Source of the DNA: Aradus depressus
Taxonomy: Eukaryota > Arthropoda > Insecta > Hemiptera > Aradidae
Length of the DNA stretch: 64,000 bases
Assembly: GCA_963662175.1 (NCBI GenBank)
Contig: OY759214.1
Span: forward strand, 4,960,001-5,024,000
Direction: 5' to 3'
Below, in pieces: positions 58,734 through 64,000 of the stretch. The first letter of the stretch is position 1, and each line of letters opens with the position of its first letter. The translations under genes were made by a program, and so were the position numbers. The notes under the pieces were generated by a model. The model searched no databases. It had not been told where the DNA came from and saw only the letters and a list, made by a program, of their open reading frames with translations.

Positions 58734-59881
58734 GTGTCCCGACTTTCCTCAGGATCTTCGCCTACATCCCAAACCGACATTATTGAACCCCAACAATCTT
58801 CCAAAATTGAAAGCGAGCTAGACGCCCTTCTTCCTCTTTCACCCCCTCCGGAATCCTTTCATCCTTCAGATATAACTTTTATTATTCAAAACCTTCCCAA
58901 AAAGAAAGCTCATACGAGTTATGGTTTAATCACTTCTATTCTCAAACACCTTTTCAAGAAATCTCTAACTGTCCTCACATACCCAATTCAATTATACGCA
59001 TCGCCCACTTCCCAACACCTTAGAAGCACTCAGTTATCGAAATGATCCCAAAACCCATGAAGTATCCTTGGTCCTTTTCACGATATACACAGCTGGCATC
59101 CTGGTGCAATCCTTTCATCTCTAAGAACACCTAAGATCCCTTCAATCTTGATATAAAAAGTGGAGAATTAAGGTGAACGACAAGAAGTCCGTTTACATAG
59201 TATTCATCCTTCGACGAAAATATATTTGCCCTCCCGTCTTCCTTAACAGCAATCACATTCCTTCAAAAAACGAAGTTAGCTACCTACCTCTCATACTTAA
59301 CAAACGAATGACGTGGAATCCTCACACCAGACTGCAAAGGACAGAAATGAACAGACGATTCAAACTTATTAAGACTACTGAACACATGATCAAAATTGAG
59401 GGAGAACATTGAGGACAAAACGACTAATAACGCAATACTCAAGCCTACGTGGATTTATTGACTTGAAACTATGGAATCCTGCCAATGTTTCCGATTTTCA
59501 GAGCATTCAATCCAAAATCCTTTGTTCAATAGCCGCACCTTATTACATCTCCAACAAAACCCTTCACACTGATTTCAATATTCCCTTTGTCACCGAATTA
59601 GCTTAATCCAGATAAAAAAAATAATTTTCCTCCTTTAGTCTCCACATTAATCCTCTAGTCCATCTACTCCCTCCTGCCACACTTCCGGAACGACGCCTTA
59701 AGCGCCAGTGGCCTACAGACCTTCTCAGACCAGGCAGTGACAATGATTAGCCATAAATGAGTACGACTCAGTGCTTAGGGAGCGTCACCATTTCTCGTCT
59801 CTTGACATCAGCACATTTGCTTGTATATATACAATATATTTTTATACAGTTGTAAATATCTCTTGGTAAATAATAAAAAAA
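58734..59881 (+). pseudogene. Non-LTR (Jockey-like) ORF2 remnant, internally deleted
   Basis: The first frame has LPLSPPPESFHPSDITFIIQ and NLPKKKAHTSYGLITSILKH, the start of the reverse transcriptase domain. The palm with its catalytic Asp residues is missing. At 59161-59412 the thumb-like part follows (VNDKKSVYIVF, KRMTWNPHTRLQ), then LWNPANVSDFQSIQSKIL and APYYISNKTLHTDFNIPFV. The tail HINPLVHLLPPATLPERRLK ends at a TAG near 59747. An A-rich end at 59870-59881 follows a 3' UTR. Several frameshifts separate the pieces, so it is inactive. Confidence 0.8.
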
Positions 59882-60017
59882 GAAGTCGTACCCTTTAGAG
59901 TTGTGAATAAATAAAATGGAAGTGTAGTGTTGTGATTTGTGGATTTCTTGTACTGGATCGAATGGGATGTGACTGACCAACGGATTTAATAGTTCAAATT
60001 TATGTGTTGTTTTTCAG

Positions 60018-60086
60018 AAAGTATGTCATCGGAACCGCCCAAGAGAAGAGGCTTTTGGGAATTCACTATTGGACTCAAACAAACAG
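60018..60086 (+). CDS. Predicted exon 10
   Basis: The acceptor TGTTGTTTTTCAG completes a Glu codon with exon 9. It encodes SMSSEPPKRRGFWEFTIGLK and QT, with donor GTAAAC leaving one base. 69 nt, phase 1-1. Composition is clearly non-repetitive. Confidence 0.5.
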
Positions 60087-60104
60087 GTAAACAACGTTGT
60101 AGGA

Positions 60105-60300
60105 GAGTGTTCTGATATCGTTAGATCAGATAGAAGAGTGCTCTGGTATCGTTAGATCAGATAGAAGAGTGCTCTGGTATCGTTAGATCAGATAGAAGAG
60201 TGCTCTGGTATCGTTAGATCAGATAGAAGAGTGCTCTGGTATCGTTAGATCAGGTAGTAAAGTGCTCAGGTGTCGTTAGATCAGGTAGAAGAGTGCTCTG
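60105..60300. repeat. 31-bp minisatellite, ~6 copies
   Basis: The unit is GAGTGCTCTGGTATCGTTAG plus ATCAGATAGAA. It begins within 20 bases of the exon 10 donor. Confidence 0.9.
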
Positions 60301-60514
60301 GTTGGCCGTTGGGTTGTTGGAGGCAGTGCCTTACCTTCACATGTTTTGTTTAACTGCATTAGCATGTCACTTGATACCTTATAATCAGGATTGTATTTTT
60401 GTGCTATTACAGGAAATTTAAATAATTGTATAATAAAATTAACAGTAGTTCTACCTTCTGATTTTGTAATAAAATAAAATAAAAGTTACCAACCTAGATT
60501 TAGTTACCTAGAGT

Positions 60515-60560
60515 ATGCGTCTTTTTCGAGTACCTGACATCGTTCTGGATCAGGACCAAT
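60515..60560 (-). mobile_element. SINE family 1 fragment
   Basis: GTCTTTTTCGAGTACCTGAC, ATCGTTCTGGATCAGGACCA matches the middle of the copies at 8818 and 16096. About 45 bp only. Confidence 0.55.
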
Positions 60561-61746
60561 CGCATCATTGTTTCAGCTCTCTCTAGTCAGTGTACATGCC
60601 TGAACAGAGAAGAGGAGTTATATGACCAGTGTTGCGGCCTTTTAGTTCAATTATTATTGAGCGCCATCTGTTTGTTTTGTGCTTAACTAATTAAATTAGT
60701 TTACACATCGCACGTCTAGGGGGTGCAGTACCTTTGTCTAGATTAGTATCCATCTCTTCTTCAACCATCCAGGGAAGATCGTTCCCATCCCAGTTACAAG
60801 CTCTCCCATACAGTTTATGATTTCTGCCTCCTGCTGCCCCTAGACGTGTTATCAGAAATACAACTATTGCAGATTCAGATAAGTGTGTTTGTTCGGCTAT
60901 TAGGGAACATTGGTCAATGCCTCATTTTAGCCGGAGAACCCTTTTGTTCTGCGAAAAGTATCATAGAAACTTCGCTCCCATTACGTGTAAGGCATTCAAC
61001 CCTTCCATATATTTCTCAAAAAGTCCACAAATGCTACCGTTTATTTTTTATACATAAATCCGCTACCCACCCAAGTGTTTGTATACGCCAGAATCGGACC
61101 ACAAACTGGAGCCCCTCCTCAAAGGCGTATACAACCAGTTAGAGAGGTCTGCGTATAGTTAGATACTATACCAAGCTGGTCCTGGGGGGACACACTAAGG
61201 TCGGGATGGAGCCCTTTTTTGTGCGTGTCCGCTCATGGTTGAGGCTTTATCATCCGTTCGCCGAGTTGACGAGGAAAAGGGCCTAACTGTATATTTTACA
61301 ATAAATCGACCGCCCCAGCCCATCCTAATTTTTCTGCGACGCTACTTAGTGCTCCGAAAGAGCTCGGGATCAAGGTGGGTACTGGTTGGTTGTACTACAG
61401 TGGGTCGCGGGGGTGACCGCAAAGTTGGCCTCGGCGCAGGGACCGATTGCTTCTTCTTTCTCCGCCAAATAGGCTCAACACGGTCTCCGTCACCAGCTGG
61501 TAGAGTCCCAGGTATGATCCTGTCCCGAGTAGTACTGCGGACATTCGAGAACCACATCCTCTCAAATCCCATATAAACGAATAACACCGCTATTAGGTTT
61601 AACGATTAATTTTTACTTGATTTTTTTTGACGCTGAGAACGTCTGAAAAAAATTATATTTTCGCGTCAAAAGTGTTTTCATCGATTTGTCATGTCATCTG
61701 TAGTGTCATAATTATATATATATATATATATTTTTTTTTTTTTCAG
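60561..61746. other. Intronic stretch with unassigned ORF-like sequence
   Basis: Between about 60830 and 61150 one frame (SDKCVCSAIREHWSMPHFSR, then EKYHRNFAPITCKAFNPS) is open for some 75 codons. An overlapping frame is open too. Neither shows a domain I can name, and both end in stops. 61235-61587 has long frames on both strands without motifs. Confidence 0.3.
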
Positions 61747-61787
61747 ATACTTCACCAGGTACTGATTTCTTTAAAACATTAAACTAG
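61747..61787 (+). CDS. Predicted terminal exon 11
   Basis: The acceptor is a T-rich tract and TTTCAG. Reading on from exon 10 in phase gives DTSPGTDFFKTLN and a TAG at 61785-61787. A donor (GTACTG) after the first 12 nt and another acceptor (TATTTTTCAG at 61799) also exist. They would give a 12-nt microexon and the ending ARQM stop, but the intron would be only 41 nt. No polyadenylation signal was noticed close by. Confidence 0.35.
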
Positions 61788-61886
61788 ATTATTTTTCAGC
61801 TAGGCAAATGTAACACTTACATAACCCTAGACTCAAAGGGGTTATCCTTATGTAACCCCAAGGTTACAGTTACCCACTTTTGTAAC

Positions 61887-61969
61887 ACTAGCATCAATGC
61901 TACAGTAACCTCACATATGTAACAGTAGCTTCATTTACTTGAAGTAACTGTAGCCTTGATGCTAGGGTT
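61887..61969. repeat. Imperfect inverted repeat (~28-bp arms)
   Basis: GTAACACTAGCATCAATGCT and its near reverse complement ending GATGCTAGGGTTAC enclose about 27 bp. More short GTAAC/GTTAC pieces occur up to 62060. Confidence 0.7.
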
Positions 61970-62054
61970 ACAACTGTAGCATTAAGGCTAGTGTGACATA
62001 AGTGTATAACTGTAGCATTGAGGATAGTGTTACATAAGTGGAGTAATTGTAGCA

Positions 62055-62270
62055 TTGAGTGACAGGAGCGCTGTTATGCGGAGAAACAGTAAAGTAAACT
62101 TCTATTGGTCAGTTCGCCGTCGTGTCTCTTTCAGCCTTCCCTTCCACTCTCGCGCATGCACAATACCCCTTGCAGGCAAGCTATTTTATTGCAGTTTATT
62201 TCGTCTTATCAAACATCACAGTCGGATTCACAAAAGGAATTGTTTAAAGTTATATCACAATCATTAACTA
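62055..62270. other. Short stretch before the 112-bp array
   Basis: ORFs at 62055 and 62105 overlap in different frames and run into the repeat. No gene supported. Confidence 0.4.
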
Positions 62271-63352
62271 AGCATGTGCATGTTAGGCTTATTGTAACCA
62301 ACATTAATATCCTAATTGGAACTAATACTAATTCTCATATATTACCAAGGCACTGCTTGTCCTGTTTGCCCTGACGCCACTCAGCATGTGCATGTTAGGC
62401 TTATTGTAACCAACATTAATATCCTAATTAGAACTAATACTAATTCTCATATATTACCAAGGAACTGCTTGTCCTGTTTGCCCTGACGCCACTCAGCATG
62501 TGCATGTTAGGCTTATTATAACCAACATTAATATCCTAATTAGAACTAATACTAATTCTCATATATGTATTACCAAGGCACTGCTTGTCCTGTTTGCCCC
62601 GACGCCACTCACCATGTGCATGTTAGGCTTATTGTAACCAACATTAATATCCTAATTAGATCTAATACTAATTCTCTTATATTACCAAGGAACTGCTTGT
62701 CCTGTTTGCCCCGACGCCACTCAGCATGTGCATGTTAGGCTTATTGTAACCAACATTAATATCCTAATTAGATCTAATACTAATTCTCTTATATTACCAA
62801 GGAACTGCTTGTCCTGTTTGCCCTGACGCCACTCAGCATGTGCATGTTAGGCTTATTGTAACCAACATTAATATCCTAATTAGAACTAATACTGATTCTC
62901 TTATATTACCAAGGCACTGCTTGTCCTGTTTGCCCTGACGCCACTCAGCATGTGCATGTTAGGCTTATTGTAACCAACATTAGTATCCTAATTAGAACTA
63001 ATACTGATTCTCTTATATTACCAAGGCACTGCTTGTCCTGTTTGCCCTGACGCCACTCAGCATGTGCATGTTAGGCTTATTGTAACCAACATTAATATCC
63101 TAATTAGAACTAATACTAATTCTCATATATTACCAAGGCACTGCTTGTCCTGTTTGCCCTGACGCCACTCAGCATGTGCATGTTAGGCTTATTGTAACCA
63201 ACATTAATATCCTAATTAGAACTAATACTGATTCTCTTATATTACCAAGGCACTGCTTGTCCTGTTTGCCCTGACGCCACTCAGCATGTGCATGTTAGGC
63301 TTATTGTAACCAACATTAATATCCTAATTAGAACTAATACTAATTCTCTTAT
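62271..63352. repeat. 112-bp tandem array, ~9.7 copies
   Basis: Starts at 62271, 62383, 62495, 62611 (four bases longer before it), 62723 and onward every 112 bp with AGCATGTGCATGTTAGGCTT. A few units differ at CATATA or CTTATA and at GACTG-type positions. Confidence 0.95.
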
Positions 63353-63457
63353 AAATAATAAAAATAGAAATAAAATTAATAATAATATGTATTAAGATTT
63401 AGATAACATGAAACATATACATACGTGGAACCTAATAGTAATAACAGATAATACCAA

Positions 63458-63642
63458 CATATATGTGGAAACAGAACTGGTTCAGGGTGTTAACAAAGGG
63501 GAATAGTTGGAGAATAGTTGATAGCTCAGAACAATTAGAAATAAATAAAGCTACCAAAAAGAACATTTGTATGAATGACCAAATTTATTTCAACTATTCT
63601 CCTTTGTTAACACCCTAAACCAGTTCTGTTTCCACATATATG
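63458..63642. repeat. Inverted repeat with 52-bp arms, ~81-bp loop
   Basis: CATATATGTGGAAACAGAAC... at 63458 pairs with 63592-63642, with two mismatches. It lies directly upstream of the hAT-like ORF. It may be a MITE or a remnant of a hAT element. Confidence 0.85.
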
Positions 63643-63643
63643 T

Positions 63644-63829
63644 TTGAATACAAACACGGCTGAACGGCAGTTCAGTCCTTTTGCATTAGCGACGTTTAAA
63701 TGTGCTCCGGTGACTTCAGTTGAGAGATCATTTAGTAGATATAAAAAAACTTTTAGGTCCGATCGGCAAAGTTTTACTTTTGAAAATTTGAGGATGTATG
63801 TTGTTGCCAACAATTTTAAAAATGAATAA
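63644..63829 (+). pseudogene. hAT transposase C-terminal dimerisation fragment
   Basis: The ORF contains FKCAPVTSVERSFSRYKKTF, then RQSFTFENLRMYVVANNF. This matches the hAT C-terminal (dimerisation) motif: APVTSVxxERSFSxYK...L...R...ENL. The catalytic DDE part is missing, so this is a 3' fragment of a hAT transposon or of a domesticated hAT-like exon. It ends in a TAA at 63827-63829. Confidence 0.7.
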
Positions 63830-64000
63830 CTTTTTTCTTATAACCTTTTTTAGTTAGTTTTGTGTTTTATTATAATAAATAATTTATTTGATGTGCATAT
63901 TCTTTTTGTTTTACCTACATATTTATTGTAACATAAAAAGAAAAAAATTATAAAATATGAAAATATAACCAATGTTTCGGGCTAGTTCGGATTCTTGCCG
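63830..64000. other. AT-rich end of window
   Basis: No feature seen. Confidence 0.5.

Larger units (their letters stand above)
5051..61787 (+). other. Predicted 11-exon gene, 263-aa unknown protein
   Basis: I assembled eleven segments: 5051-5104, 5230-5271, 7744-7903, 15007-15074, 16553-16631, 19842-19894, 36417-36452, 38018-38129, 42857-42934, 60018-60086 and 61747-61787. Each internal acceptor ends in AG, mostly after a pyrimidine tract, and each donor is GT. The phases (0,0,1,0,1,0,0,1,1,1) match at every junction. The total is 792 nt, exactly 264 codons with the terminal TAG. The product has no obvious signal peptide or membrane segment. It has an acidic patch (DIEEEQE) followed by a Pro/Lys stretch (PVKPPTKPETR) in exon 3, and EPPKRRGF in exon 10. 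I recognise no domain. Introns range from 125 nt to about 17 kb and are full of transposons. The set is inferred by eye; some exons could be wrong, missing or part of a pseudogene. Confidence 0.45.

Noticed and set aside
5051..61787. Aphid-type bicycle effector gene
   Set aside because: Many small exons and large introns are reminiscent, but there is no signal peptide, no paired CYC motif and mixed intron phases.

Overview
The window reads as AT-rich, repeat-dense nuclear DNA of an arthropod, most likely an insect. It holds split coding sequence with GT-AG introns, tRNA-derived SINEs, Ty3/gypsy-type LTR retroelements, non-LTR retrotransposon fragments, a long-TIR Tc1/mariner-type transposon and many minisatellites. 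I saw no bacterial operon, rRNA gene or CRISPR array. By eye, coding-looking unique sequence is well under 3% of the window.

The main non-transposon signal is a hand-built gene model on the + strand from 5051 to 61787. It has eleven short exons (36-160 nt). Each boundary is AG/GT, and the reading phase is preserved through all ten introns, giving 263 codons plus a stop. I do not recognise the protein. Its introns account for almost all the rest of the window and are filled with mobile elements and tandem arrays.

Layout. 1-2150: two minus-strand LTR elements (gag, primer sites, LTRs), the first running off the window edge. 2741-3374: a non-LTR retrotransposon 3' end broken by a 32-bp tandem expansion. 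3713-4832: a 70-bp minisatellite. 5051-7903: exons 1-3 with a 24-bp array, a ~201-bp array and a solo LTR with a 5-bp target duplication. 8777-14310: a tRNA-SINE, a probable solo LTR, an internally deleted LTR element and another solo LTR. 14477-19894: exons 4-6 with 64-bp and 38-bp arrays, SINE pieces and a reverse transcriptase fragment. 19991-26787: a 129-bp array interrupted by a Ty3/gypsy (possibly mag-like) element that has both LTRs and a second partial internal copy, with another solo LTR inside its integrase. 26961-33924: a SINE, Helitron-like ends and a large LTR element with no recognisable pol, carrying a nested CR1-like 3' end. 33937-36381: the Tc1/mariner element and a probable solo LTR. 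36417-42934: exons 7-9, a 113-bp-arm hairpin, several minisatellites, a tRNA-SINE with 8-bp duplications and a gypsy RNase H remnant. 42962-58269: one 15.3-kb array of a 45-bp repeat with higher-order structure. 58734-64000: a damaged non-LTR element, exons 10-11, 31-bp and 112-bp arrays, and a hAT transposase C-terminal fragment.

The host gene, if real, is the only thing here with a possible cellular function. The rest records repeated insertion, nesting, LTR-LTR recombination and satellite amplification inside its introns. All element families are assigned from motifs read in the sequence, not from a database search.
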